Source: Paraconiothyrium sp. Pb-2020
Lineage: Eukaryota; Ascomycota; Dothideomycetes; Pleosporales; Didymosphaeriaceae
NCBI GenBank assembly: GCA_022419385.1
Contig: JAJUBI010000001.1
Coordinates: forward strand, 3,844,001-3,908,000
Length of the DNA stretch: 64,000 nucleotides
Reading direction: 5' to 3'
Below, one piece after another: positions 43,131 through 54,693 of this stretch (position 1 is its first letter; the number at the start of each line of letters is the position of its first letter). The notes beneath the pieces were generated by a model. That model saw only the letters and a program-made list of their open reading frames with translations. It was not told the origin of the DNA and searched no databases. Made by a program: the position numbers and the translations under genes.

Positions 43131-43982
43131 TTAGTCTCCGATCTCGAGCCACGTATGATAATCATGCACCGCCAGTCCTCCATACCACATCTCATGAGGC
43201 TCTCTCCTTCTTAGTCCGTGACCGCCCTCCAAGCAGCTCATATCGTCTCGAAGTTTGCGACCTCCCAAGCCATGATAACTGATATGTCTGCCTTCCTCAC
43301 TCGGTACCGTTTCAACAGCAAGATATATACCCTCTCTTCTCTTCTGACACCTCCAACACGCCGAAAGCGCCTCGCCCGCAATATCCATCAGACCTTGCGG
43401 GCTATTCCTGTAAGTCATAAAAACCGCTCCGTCGAGTATGTTCATCATGACTAGATCAAGCCTATCATGGTTGTCCGGATATTGTAGTGTATGCAGCCAA
43501 AACGGCAGGTCAGCTGCAATTGGTAGCGGAGGATGTTGAGCAAAAGCCCAATTCTTGAGGTAGTAGATGCAGCTGATCCACTGTCTGATGAGGTCAGGTT
43601 GACTAGGACCGCGCCACTCCTCCAATTGCCAAGGCTCAATGTCGAGATGCAGACCTTTGATCAATAACTGCACATCGTGCGCGTAGCGTTGTTGATAATC
43701 CTCCACCCAACGAAGACGGATTTGCAAGCTTTCGTGGCTTTGTGTATTATATATCCAGGCAGGATCGCCAATCAGTGCCTCGACTGCGATGCCGTTGCAC
43801 TTTCTCGTGAAATTTGCCCAAGCTTGATGGGGGATGTCTGGGTTGATGTGTATGTACACGCGGTTGATGCCGTTTCGGCGTGCGAAGGCGACAAACTGTT
43901 CGGTGCGATCATCGTTGCAGATGATTTCTTCGGTCTTCCAGATCCAGGTAGCCCGGTTCAGATTTTGGGACATGGTAGACAT
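43131..43982 (-). CDS. Hypothetical TIM-barrel-like protein
   Basis: A single exon of 283 aa with no signal peptide. The order of blocks (W-I-W-K-T near the start, N-R-V-Y-I-H-I-N, V-E-A-L-I-G-D-P-A-W, G-L-H-L-D-I-E-P-W, P-I-A-A-D-L-P-F-W, V-M-M-N) suggests alternating beta/alpha barrel strands, and L-D-I-E-P resembles the catalytic strand of chitinase-like glycosidases (D-X-D/E-X-E/P). I do not recognise a named family, so enzymatic activity is a guess from strand pattern only. Confidence 0.6.
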   Translation of the reverse strand: MSTMSQNLNRATWIWKTEEIICNDDRTEQFVAFARRNGINRVYIHINPDIPHQAWANFTRKCNGIAVEALIGDPAWIYNTQSHESLQIRLRWVEDYQQRYAHDVQLLIKGLHLDIEPWQLEEWRGPSQPDLIRQWISCIYYLKNWAFAQHPPLPIAADLPFWLHTLQYPDNHDRLDLVMMNILDGAVFMTYRNSPQGLMDIAGEALSACWRCQKRREGIYLAVETVPSEEGRHISYHGLGGRKLRDDMSCLEGGHGLRRREPHEMWYGGLAVHDYHTWLEIGD

Positions 43983-44569
43983 CGTTGTTGGCTGAAAGAA
44001 GTAATCGCAGACTTCGAACCAAGTATCCGATTACGACGGGCCCACCGTGAGCCGCGCGACCCGCTGCACCGCGTCATCGGCTCAACTAGCCCGGAACAAG
44101 AGAATCATCCAAACATACCAAAGCCCTATGCAACTGTATCAAATCAAAAACGTGTCGACGACTGGGCGTGGCTGTGATGGGCAAGTGCGGGGTTGGCGTC
44201 TGGCAGAGGACCGCCTACCTCAGGTGGGCTGTTGCAGTGTGTCGCTACGCCGACGGTAGCTGCAAAGAATGCAACCTCCATCTACAGTACGCCACGCATC
44301 GTGGTCACCTCATCGCGCGGAAGAATTATTTAGTATCTATCTCCACGTGCCTGAGATAGCCGGTGGTGTCGCGTTCTCTACCCACGTGTTCGCGCCGTCT
44401 TCTCCCCTGATCGCCCCGAGTCCATTTTGGGATACATCGCCAATGCTCATCTCCGAGGACCAAGTGACATTGATGGATGGCATGGATATCAGCCGGGATA
44501 TAAAGACACGCTTAGGCGTGAGGAGCATGGGAGTAGTGCGCAGAGCAGAAACACACTATAGTCGACAAC
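43983..44569. promoter_or_regulatory. Divergent promoter region; TATA box of the acid phosphatase
   Basis: About 590 bases between divergent starts. TATAAAG at 44499-44505 lies 71 bases before the acid phosphatase ATG, a clear core promoter and a useful comparison for the array modules at 4.6-9.5 kb. Confidence 0.55.
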
Positions 44570-46290
44570 ATGGAACGCGTCTTTAGACTTCTTGTTGCTG
44601 TAACTGCGGTTGCACGTGTTAGTGGTGATGACTTCAATGTCCTACAGCATCTGGGAGGCAATGGGCAATGGTTTCCCGGTGAGTGTCGTTTAAAGTGCGC
44701 AATGCCCCTAGCTGACAGCCTGAAGGTCCTGAAGTAACAGGCATTTCCTCTGAAGTACCGGAGGGCTGCAAGGTGGATTTGGCTGCTTTCTTCTCGCGCC
44801 ATGGCAGCCGCTACCCAGATAATGGCGCCTACAACGAGTGGGTGGCACTCCATGATCACATTCAAGAGTCGCCTTTCACGGTGAGCGACACAAAGCTCGA
44901 ATTCTTGAAGACTTGGGAACCTGTGCTCTCCAATCCCAGTGCCCAGATTGTCCAGATTTCACCAACCGGGTATAAGGAACTTACAGAAATGGGAGCGACA
45001 TGGCGTCTACGTTACTCCGACCTATATGAGTACAACACACAGTTTACCATGTGGTCAAACTGGTACAATTCAAGCCCTCGAGTGCGCGATAGTGCGCGAA
45101 TGTTCGCCCACGGTTTCCTAGGTCCCAACGCCACTGATCTCGGGACCATCTTCGCCCTCAACAGCAGTGACCCTGCATCATGGATGAATTCGCTCGCACC
45201 TAGCGATCTTTGCCCAGCATACAAGGATGAAGGTGGCAGTCCTTACATTGACCAGTGGCAAGCCATATACCTCCCACCCATCGTGGCCAGGCTCAACTCC
45301 AAGATCCACGGCAACTTTACTTTCACTCAGTCGGAAGTAAGCATTATACCGTACCTGTGTGGCTTTGAGACGCAGATCACCGGAGAGCGAAGCCCGTTCT
45401 GCGACATCTTCACTGACGAGGAAATCCTTCAATATGAGTATGCACAGGATCTGCGGTACTGGTACGGTACGGGCTTGGGGACCGACATCGAGAAACTACA
45501 AATGCTTCCGACTCTGGACATGCTCGTTCGGCGCTTCGTCGATGGGCCCAACAAAACGTATACGCTTCGCAACTCTACTTTCCAGGCACCCAACGTCATA
45601 GCTTCGTTCTCGAACGACGGGCAAATCACTCAGCTTATCGCCGCCAGTGGTGTCTTCGACAACGAGCCTCAGCTTCCTGCGAACAGAACACTACGGAACA
45701 GGAAATTCCGTGCTAGCATATTGACTCCCATGCGGGGCACCATTGCTTTTGAGCGCTTAATATGCTCTGCTTCCGGTCCTTCTCCGAATGCGTCTGCAAG
45801 CTCTGTGCCCAGCTATCCCTCAGGCTACAATAGTGGTTCGGCACCCAGTGCTGGTAACAACAGCTCCGCTCCCGTATATGCTAGCGGCTCTTCATCAAGC
45901 CCTGTTGCTGCTCCTGCCATTAGCTCCGTGCATGGATACGCGCATGGCCACGCACCCAGCTCTGTTGTCCACTCTACCCCTACCGTCACGCCCGGCTATG
46001 CCACTGGCGATGCTCCCCAAAAGCGCTATAGCTCCGCCAACCCTGCGACTTCCTCGACATACATTCGAATCATTTTAAATGACGTCGTGTACCCGGTCGC
46101 CAACTGCAATAGCGGGCCCGGCTTCTCATGCCCGCTAACACAGTACCAGAAGCTTGTCAAGGATAAGCTTGCCAAAGCGGGAAGCTTCACGAAGTTCTGC
46201 AATACGACAAACCCGGCTTTCTCGGGGGAGCCCCAGTCGAACTTCTTCATGGACAACACGCTGTCTTTCGCGAATGTTGTTAAGCCGTGA
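44570..46290 (+). CDS. Secreted histidine acid phosphatase (phytase-like) with a Ser/Ala/Pro-rich insert
   Basis: Histidine acid phosphatase superfamily, phosphomonoester hydrolysis through a phospho-histidine. Exons 44570-44678 and 44726-46290 give 557 aa. A signal peptide precedes R-H-G-S-R-Y-P at residues 61-67 (nucleophile H62). The second signature reads S-F-S-N-D-G-Q-I (N333-D334) where many family members have H-D. Residues about 385-478 are a low-complexity Ser/Ala/Pro/Gly/Tyr stretch (P-S-Y-P-S-G-Y, S-S-S-S-P-V-A) with a KR at its end, dividing the domain from its last conserved part. Many Asn-X-Ser/Thr sites and cysteines fit secretion. Substrate not determinable. Confidence 0.85.
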
Positions 46291-46400
46291 TGTGTAACTA
46301 TGTAATCATGTAATATTATCATTATGAGATAATCCCAAGCTTAAAAACAGTCTGCAAATGCCCACCCTCGTTGATGACGACTTTGAGAAATCGATGCCAT
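46291..46400. other. Short intergenic gap between convergent genes
   Basis: Only 110 bases separate the acid phosphatase and GMC oxidoreductase stop codons. Confidence 0.5.
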
Positions 46401-48463
46401 CTATTTCGCATCCTCCAGTATTACCTCTGCGGCCTTCTCAGAAATCATGTACACAGGGACGGCAATATAGAAACCAGGAATCTTCGGAAAAACGCTGGCG
46501 TCTGCCACACGCAACCCTTGCACTCCCCTGACCTTGAACTTCGAATCCAGCACCGCGGTATCATCCCCGTCAGCACCGATCTTCGCGGTGCAGCACGCGT
46601 GATGGCCCCACGCTTCGTCCTTTGCAAATTGCTTGACCGCTTCCTCACTACTCGTCTGGCGGCCCGGCCATACTTCTTCGAAGTCTCCGTCCACAGGAAT
46701 GAGCGAGTCGAAAATCTTCCGGCTGAACTGCATGCCTTCATACAGTGCTTGTAGGTCCTTTGCATCGGCTCCATCAGTCGTAGTGCCGGTGTCAAAGCTG
46801 TTGAAATTGATGAGCGGCGTATCTCGTGGATTATCCGACTTCAGCGTCACGGTCCCAGCGGTGTTGCGCGAGTGTGCTTTGAGCGTGATCCACACCCAAT
46901 GCCTCTTGTCCGCGAGCGAGAAGTTCGAGTACCCCGGGAAATACCCAGTGAAGTACGCAGGTGCCCCAGCGATGAAGAGGTCGGGATCTTTCTCCGCGAC
47001 GGAGGATTTCTTCACGATGCCGATAGCGATCCCGTTGGAGCCGTAGACGCCTTTAAAGACGGCGTTGTCTTTCCACTGGTCGTAGCACGGATCTGGAGAG
47101 CTGTGGAGAAACTTGCAGTCCTTGATGAGCGAGAAGTCGGAGTCTGCTTTGCCGCCTATGACTGCTTCGTATCGGTCTTGCAGATTGGTTCCTACTGCAG
47201 GGGAGTCCACGATGACAGGAATATTATGCTGCTGAAGTTCAGCCGCAGGTCCGATGCCGGAGAGTTTGAGTAGCTGGGGCGTGTTGAATGAGCCCGCGGA
47301 GAGGATGACCTCTCGGGAGGCGTTCACAGTGCCCTTTGTGCCGCTTGTGGAACTTGAGTAGCGTGGGTCGGCTTGGTAGAGACTTTGGCCTGTGAGGAAG
47401 TCGATCCCAATGGCTTTTGGGGACGTAGACGTGGACGTATTGTCGAAGCGTACTTTGGTCGCAAGGGTGTTTAACAGAATGTCAAGGTGATATTTCCTGC
47501 TTCCATCCGCGTTCTTTGCATTTGCGGTGTCGAGAATAAACTCACGAGAACCGACACGATGACGGTCGTCCATGGTTAGAGGGACTTGATAAATGCCCTC
47601 AGTCGAGTCTCGTGCGGGCGAGTCAACATTCAGGTCGCTCAGAAGGACTTGGCCGAGACCGGTCACCGTGGTTATGATACTCCATAAGATGTTCTTGCCC
47701 ATTGCAGTTCCCGCAGCGACAACGAGTGACAGCAGCTTGAAGTCCTGCACGACAAGTGTAAGATCGGTCACCATGGTCGTCAGCCACCCGTCGAAGCCAT
47801 GGCCAACGATACCATTCGGCAGATACTTGCTGCGCTCTAGTTTGACAAAGTACTTTCGCATTTTGTCTGCAGCCCACGACGTATCACCTGTCAGTGAAGC
47901 AATACCATCCCAATCACTTTCATGCGGATATACGGTGATTAGCGCGTTGTGAGCGCTGCACCCACCAAGCGTTCCGGCTCGAGGATACAGTATACCTAAC
48001 GGCTCGCTTCCAGCAGGCGGATCACCAGTTCCACTAGCACCATTTGGTCCTACAAAAAGCTCTCCGGCAGGCGTGCGCCACGTCATCTTGGAGTCCTTCT
48101 TCTGGCGGTCAAGGTCCGAGTAGTGATTCACATAGTAGTCCCAGCTCAAACCCGGTTCTTCTGAAGACTGTGCATGCAAGGCGGGAATCTGATAGCGAAG
48201 ATTTGCACCTTGGTCGTCTCCAGCTTCGATGAGTAGCACGCTGTATCCTGCAAGAGCAAGGCGAGCGCTCAGTGGCCCTCCACCAGGGCCTGAACCTACA
48301 ACTACATAGTCGTACGTGTCGAGGGCGCGTGGATTTAGTGTCGCAGAGGATCTGTTGCTATTAGGTTTGTGTGGAACACAGTGCAGGGCCCTTACAACGT
48401 TGCGAAGCTGCAAGTGAGTAGTATCAAATCGAGCGCGAGAGGCGTTGGCCTTTTCCAAAACAT
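46401..48463 (-). CDS. Secreted GMC-family FAD oxidoreductase
   Basis: Glucose-methanol-choline type flavoprotein. Exons (minus) 48463-48396 and 48351-46401 give 672 aa; the 44-nt intron (48352-48395, branch CTAAT) joins a signal peptide (M-F-W-K-R-P-T-P-L-A-L-D-L-I-L-L-T) to the FAD-binding start. Motifs in order: Y-D-Y-V-V-V-G-S-G-P-G-G-G (Rossmann), G-G-C-S-A-H-N-A (GMC signature 1), G-S-F-N-T-P-Q-L-L-K-L-S-G-I-G (signature 2), and near the C-terminus W-G-H-H-A-C-C-T with a catalytic His and D-A-S-V-F-P-K-I-P-G. Substrate (alcohol, sugar or aryl-alcohol) cannot be told. Without the intron the start codon would be TTG, so the split model is preferred. Confidence 0.9.
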
Positions 48464-49961
48464 GATAGCAAGGCTTTGGTACTTATTGAGAAAGAACCAT
48501 TCAATGTGAAGCCCTCAGCTAAAAAATAGTCAAAGGTAGACCTGAGTTGAGAAAAGAAACCGAAGGTGAAAAATGAGCGTTAAGCTGGATCAAAAGCTCA
48601 GAGACAGCAATCCGTCCCATGCCATGTCCGCCTGAAGACATGCTGCAGTCGCCGTTATACTTTCAGCCTTGCGTGTTGCGTGCATAGTCCGGATGATCAT
48701 AGCGCTAGGGTGCAATTAAACAACACCTTGGTATTGGCCAAAACAGGCAGCTGTGGCCAATGGCAGAGGCAGCGATAACTTTTGGATTTCAGATTTCGTC
48801 CTGCATAGGGGTGCAGTATGCTCTTCAGCGGGGCAGTCATTGATGGTTGCCTCGGGAGGGTTTTGATAGGTAGTTTGCCGTATTGAGGGTGGTAGGCAAC
48901 GCCCAAACGAGCGACGAAAGGCACGGATCTGTCCTAATCCGAACGCGCAGTAAGCTTTGAGGCGCCAAATGACGGATGAGATGCCAAGTTAGCATTGAGT
49001 TTGTTGTACAGACTAGATACGTACAGGGTAGGGTGGACAATGACATGTCTAGAATCTTGGGAGGTGTGTGGCACGTGTCAGGGAGTGCGGGCGGGGTTTT
49101 GGAGAATAGCGACGAGCCGCGCCACAACCGAATCGTGTACCGATACAATTACTGACTCTTGGAATTCATATGCATATTTCTTAGTTCCCTAATATCTAGA
49201 CATTTCTACAACGGTATTAAGAAATCGTCTACTACTTGCACGATACTGGCATGCCGTACTGCAATCTAGTCTACGCTCACCTCTTCCTCAGTATCCGGAC
49301 CGATCAAGTCATGATGGCCGTCATGGACATAAGAGCCGAGTATTCCCACGCTGGTGGGCCTGCTTATTTGTCAATCGTTCCATGCCCTGCTCAACATTTC
49401 AGTTTGCGATTCCCGCACAAATCTCTATGGTGTTTATCTTGGTTAGCCCTTCTACCATAGGTAGTCACAATGGATGCTTGAGGATCAAGTCGAGCTGAAT
49501 TCGTGGTCGAATTAGGTATCACCCGAGCGTAGCCTTCTAGACATGATCTGATCTGAATTAGGCAGAATTGCCAGAGGATGGTAGGTGTCGAAGAGTTGCG
49601 GGCAACGTGTGAAGTTTGGTCCACTATACAGATGACGTGTGATTGGCTGAAGCTGAGAGCCATCATCGAACTTGGCAAGCAGCCGGATTGCGGACGTTCG
49701 CATCATTATTGAAGCGCAGGCTCCCACCATCGTCGTACATACTACATTTCTCTTCGCTTTTAGATAGTTTCCCCATCGATTTTCTCTCTGTGTACCATCG
49801 ACGGAAAAAGGCACAGCGTGCCGCCTTGACGCGTTTCACCATCACAAGACTTCGCCGCACCTCCAAGTCCGCCGCGTGCTCGCTCCACCCTTTCTACCTC
49901 TGCGTAACGATTCCGCAACTTTCTACAACCTCGCGACAGCACGTCGCTTTAGCAGCCGCGT
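48464..49961. other. Intergenic region
   Basis: About 1.5 kb with no supportable gene. The last 200 bases form a C/T-rich leader before the FKBP fusion start. Confidence 0.5.
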
Positions 49962-51526
49962 ATGGCGCGCTTCACCACGTTATGCGCGCTGCCGCTCTCG
50001 CTCCTCCTATCCCTCGCCTCCGCCCAGGGCCTCGGTATCGAAGTCACGAAGCCGGTCGACTGCACACGGAAGACGCAAGCTGGTGATAAGATCACTGTGA
50101 ACTACAAAGGAACATTAGAGAGCGATGGATCTCAATTCGACTCGAGCTACGACCGGGGGGACCCTTTTAAGTTCACGCTGGGGGCAGGACAGGTCATTGC
50201 AGGATGGGATCAGGGTCTCGTAGGAATGTGCATCGGAGAGGGCAGGAAGTTGACCATTCCGCCAAGTCTGGGATACGGCAACTATGCGACCGGACCTATC
50301 CCTGCTGGGTCGACTTTGATCTTCGAGACGGAGCTATTGGGCATTGATGGCGTACAGGCGGATCCTGAAAAACCACCTGCACCTCCCGCTCCCGAACGTC
50401 CTACTGTTGCAAAACCAACCGAATCTTCCGAGCCTACTGGGAAACCCATCCCTACTGCTGTCGCTACACCAGCCTCGTCCGAACAGCGACCAGCGACATC
50501 TGACGCCCCCACCAAGCCCGCAACGACTGCCTCCGACAAGGCCAGTCCGATGGAGTCAGACGACAACAACGAGTGCCATCTATTGGGTCCGTACGCGCTG
50601 ATAGTCCAGGGTGCTTTGGGCCTGTTGGCCGTTTCCTCGTTGGCCTTCAAAAGGTGGCGCGAAACGCCTCGCCGTCCGCTTAAGATTTGGTTCTTCGACG
50701 TGTCGAAACAGGTCTTCGGGTCTGTTTTGCTGCACTTGGCCAACATTCTCATGTCTATGCTTTCATCAGGAAAGTTTGACGTTGCTGCGAACACGAAGGC
50801 TACACCACAATTAGCAGGCCAGGACGACGAGGGCAACGAGCCAAACCCTTGTTCGTTCTACCTGCTCAACCTTGCGATTGATGTATGTATCCTATACCCC
50901 AGAAGTGTGTGATTTCCTGACATGACTAGACCACCATCGGCATCCCGATCCTTGTACTCCTTCTCAAGGTCCTGCACCGGGCTTTCCTCTTGACACCCAT
51001 GGCGAACCCGCCTGAGTCGATCCGCTCTGGAAACTATGGTCACCCACCGCGAGCTACCTGGTGGCTCAAGCAGTCCGTCATTTACTTCCTTGGCCTTCTC
51101 GGCATGAAATTGTGCGTCTTCTTCATCTTCCAGCTTCTGCCTTGGATCGCATGGGTGGGAGATTGGGCCCTGCGCTGGACCGAGGGCAGCGAGGCATTGC
51201 AGATTCTCTTTGTTATGTTCATCTTCCCGTTGATCATGAATGCCCTGCAATACTGGATCATCGACGGCTTCATCAAGGACCCTGCTGGAGGCGAAAGTCA
51301 TTACACAGTTGCAGCTGGCGACGAAAGCGACGACGAAAGCGATGATGAATGGCTTGAGCGGCGGAGACAGGGGCGGGGCGACGAAGATAGCGACGTCGAA
51401 ACCGCAGAGACTGCGCCACTGAAGGAGGCAAACCCGACGGCAGTTCCTGTGCGCAACAGAGAGTACGACCCTCACATCGATGGTGCCGGAAGCAGTCGGG
51501 AGGGCCGCAAAGAACGGAGTGAATAG
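49962..51526 (+). CDS. Fusion protein: secretory FKBP-type prolyl isomerase joined to a STIMATE-family membrane protein
   Basis: Exons 49962-50882 and 50930-51526 give 505 aa. A signal peptide (M-A-R-F...L-A-S-A-Q) leads into an FKBP domain, residues about 25-129 (V-N-Y-K-G-T-L, F-K-F-T-L-G-A-G-Q-V-I-A-G-W-D-Q-G, L-G-Y-G, L-I-F-E-T-E-L-L), a rotamase of the secretory pathway. A Pro/Thr/Ala-rich linker (130-200) then joins a STIMATE/YPL162C-like vacuolar or ER membrane domain (N-E-C-H-L-L-G-P, R-R-P-L-K-I-W-F-F-D-V-S-K-Q, G-F-I-K-D-P), with several membrane segments and an acidic cytosolic tail. The two parts are usually separate proteins. An internal ATG at 50550 lies right before the second part, so a separate transcript start is possible. 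Confidence 0.82.
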
Positions 51527-52182
51527 GACTGAGCTGGGTCACCTGGCTGTGCTGTATACAAGTTGGGGTTTTGGTATTTCTGAGCGTTCGTTGTAATTTG
51601 CATACTCGGTAGAGCTACCGTACATATCATTAGGGCGCTGAGATGCGCTCAACACTGTGTGTAACAATCGTTCACTGTCAACCGTCAAATCTAGTTCGCA
51701 ACAGGTCCGGAGGCCCTGGGTCTACTTGGACTAAGATACAATGACGGTACTGTGGGTCTATTTAGTGCCCTGGAATGACATGCGTGTCTTCCCTGAATAC
51801 ATCGTCTTTCGTGATTATACGGGCATGAGTATCACGTTACAAGAACGCCGGCAGGTTGGTATGGGATTTTCACTCCGCATAACCCCTCCGCTATGGATGG
51901 GCATATTCAGGCACGCGACAACGGGGATTAGAACGTTACACAATAAGCCAAGCAGCGCTTAGGAGCCGGGGCTGGACGCGTGTTACAGATTGCGGCCACA
52001 GGGCGTCTGAACACATCGCGAACCTGACGCTGAGACGGCAACTGCATCTGCGCGAAAGGTACCAGACTTTGCATTCAGGCCGAGATCCATCTCCAACATG
52101 AGCAGCTGAGCAGTCGAGCCCTTGTCTTGTGATCGGCCGCCAAGGAGCTAACCCCGTCATTCGTCTTCCGTCACCGCCGACC
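51527..52182. other. Intergenic region upstream of the TPT-family transporter
   Basis: About 650 bases, no gene seen; the frame running in from 52129 begins only with GTG. Confidence 0.45.
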
Positions 52183-54082
52183 ATGTCCACCGCGGAGGTC
52201 GTGCGCTGGCTCGAAGGTTCAAAAGCACCAGCTCGCCCGGATTCGCTCCCGCATCCCGCCGATGTGTTTCCGCTCGCTACAATCTCGAATCCTCCCTCGA
52301 GCACCGATTCCGACGCAGACAGCGACGACGGCGCCCGGCACGCCTCTCGCAACATAGCGTCCCTGGTCCGCCCTCCGACCCCTAAGATTATGGAGGACCA
52401 GGCGACTGCAAACCACGCCCGTCGACGCTCCTCCTCCCTCGCCGGCGCCTCAGCACCCTCTCAGCACGCAGACCGCAAGCATCGACGGCGGCATTCAGAC
52501 CACATCCTCGAAGAAGGGGAAGACGGCGCCTCTGAGAGCGACTCCGACTCCTCGGGACGCACCGACAGCGACCATCTTGAATTGGACGACATGAGCGCCG
52601 ACGGCCTCCAAGATGACGAGGAGACGGGGCTCACCGGACGAGATAGGCGACGGAGGCGTCGCAGGAAGAGGCGGAACACGTTGCTGGAGAACCGCGTTGT
52701 CCCGGAGGAGGTCAAATTCACAAAGGAGGAGGAGAAGATTGCAAATCAGGATCTGATACAGTCCATGCTAATCAACGCTTTGCTCATAGGGTTATGGTAA
52801 GAGTCTCATTGGGGTCTGACGAATGCAAGCTAATTGCAACAGGTACCTCTTTTCCATCTCCATATCCGTGTACAACAAGTGGATGTTTAAGGAGGAGAAA
52901 GGGGATGGCGAAACACAGAACATCTTTCCATTTCCGCTCTTTACGACCTGTCTGCACATGGTGGTTCAATTTACGCTCGCATCGCTCGTTCTGTTTCTGA
53001 TACCTTCGCTTCGACCACGCCACGATTCCCTTAATCCTCACGCCCCAGGCGTCCGCGAAGAACCGGTAGACCCGAAGAAACCGCTGATGACGAAGTGGTT
53101 TTATTTGACGCGAATTGGTCCCTGCGGAGCGGCGACCGGTATGGATATTGGGCTGGGCAACACGAGCTTGAAGTTCATCACTTTGACCTTTTTCAGTGAG
53201 TCCCTTGAAATCCTTGATTGTCGGGATACTAACTTGGTGTCAGCAATGTGCAAATCATCTGCCCTTGGTTTCGTCCTCCTCTTTGCATTTTTATTTGGCT
53301 TGGAGCAAATATCCTGGCGCCTCATCATAATCATCACGATCATGACCCTCGGCGTGATTATGATGGTGGCTGGCGAGACCTCCTTCCATGTTCTCGGCTT
53401 CATCCTCGTTATGTCGTCTGCGTGCTCCTCGGGCTTCCGCTGGTCTCTGACCCAAATCCTCCTTCTCCGCAACCCCGCAACCGCGAACCCGTTCTCTTCA
53501 ATATTTTTTCTAGCACCTGTCATGTTTCTTAGCATCCTCGTTTTAGCGATACCCGTGGAAGGATTCCCCGCCCTATTCGATGGGCTTTCAAGACTATTTG
53601 AGATGAAGGGCACGCTGCTGGGCATAGGCATTCTGCTGTTTCCGGGGTGTCTGGCTTTCCTCATGACGGCAAGTGAATTTGCGCTGCTGAAGAGGACCAG
53701 CGTCGTTACTTTGAGCATCTGCGGCATATTTAAAGAGGTGGTGACAATCACGACAGCGAACTTTGTGTTCCACGACCCTTTGACGCCAATCAACCTCACT
53801 GGTTTGGTCATTACCATCTGCAGCATTGCGGCGTACAATTACTTCAAGATTCAGAAGATGAGGAACGAGGCGATGATCAATGCACATCTTGCAGCACAGG
53901 ATCTGTATGCGCCCGTCAATACGCAGGACCCTGATCCAATGAGGCCCAGGATTTCCACAAGTGGGGGATTGGTTCGCAACAGCCTAAGCCTCAGCCTAGG
54001 AGCTGGAGCGAGCGCAGAACGAGCAGCTACCGACAGTCCGTCGAGAACATCCCCAGTGAAGAGACCGGAAGATTTAGAATAG
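52183..54082 (+). CDS. Triose-phosphate/nucleotide-sugar transporter family (TPT, SLC35-like) membrane protein
   Basis: Exons 52183-52796, 52843-53195 and 53244-54082 give 601 aa. A long hydrophilic N-terminus, Ser/Asp-rich with a run of nine basic residues (R-R-R-R-R-R-K-R-R), precedes about ten membrane segments beginning L-F-S-I-S-I-S-V-Y-N-K-W-M-F. G-N-T-S-L-K-F-I-T-L-T-F-F-T-M-C-K-S-S is the TPT signature; K-E-V-V-T-I follows in the second half. The second intron (53196-53243) is 48 nt and frame-neutral but clearly spliced, because it interrupts that signature. Probably a Golgi or ER antiporter like SLC35C2; substrate unknown. Confidence 0.85.
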
Positions 54083-54693
54083 AGTCGATCAGCACGCGAT
54101 ATTTTGATGGTTGATTATACGGCTTTGGCTGATTTGGCAGCATATGTAGCATTGTGGGCGTTTTGGGGCTGGCTTTGACTGGCGATATACCTCGGCGCGA
54201 GACACAGCGTCCCGCCGATATTGATCCTTTTGTATAGGCATGTATATGTAAAAGAAGAATATACTTTACCATTCCAAGCTGCCACAGGCGGCTTACAGAT
54301 TACTTGTCATCTCATTGCATGTGCGGAACAGACACGCACGACATCGGAAGTTCCCCACCAACGACTAACAACAGTATGACTCGACATGTAGCGTATGTTA
54401 TGGATTAGGAAGGACACGATGGAAGAACGCGTTCATCTGACCTCGCGTAGCTCACGCTTCCGCTGATGTGCTTACGAGCCGCCCCACTCCCATTGGCTGG
54501 GGTTGCCCTGTCGCAGCGACAAGGGTGCATTTCGTCATCGATGAACTCCACTTCACCTCCATGTATTACCAACTCAGCTGCTGTCAGCGTCCTGGAGCTT
54601 GTTTCCCCAGAGTACTATATACTTTGCGCACATATTGTTGTTCATAGTAGCCTGCATTCAATTCTACACATCGGGGAACCTTGGAGTATCAAC
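54083..54693. promoter_or_regulatory. Intergenic region with the cytochrome b561 TATA box
   Basis: About 610 bases. TATATA at 54616 lies 78 bases before the next ATG. No gene otherwise. Confidence 0.5.

Noticed and set aside
14969..48463. Laccase, SDR, GMC oxidoreductase and peptide precursor as one biosynthetic cluster
   Set aside because: They are spread over more than 30 kb among housekeeping genes (Prp2, Alg1, TFIIIC) with no core synthase or tailoring genes.
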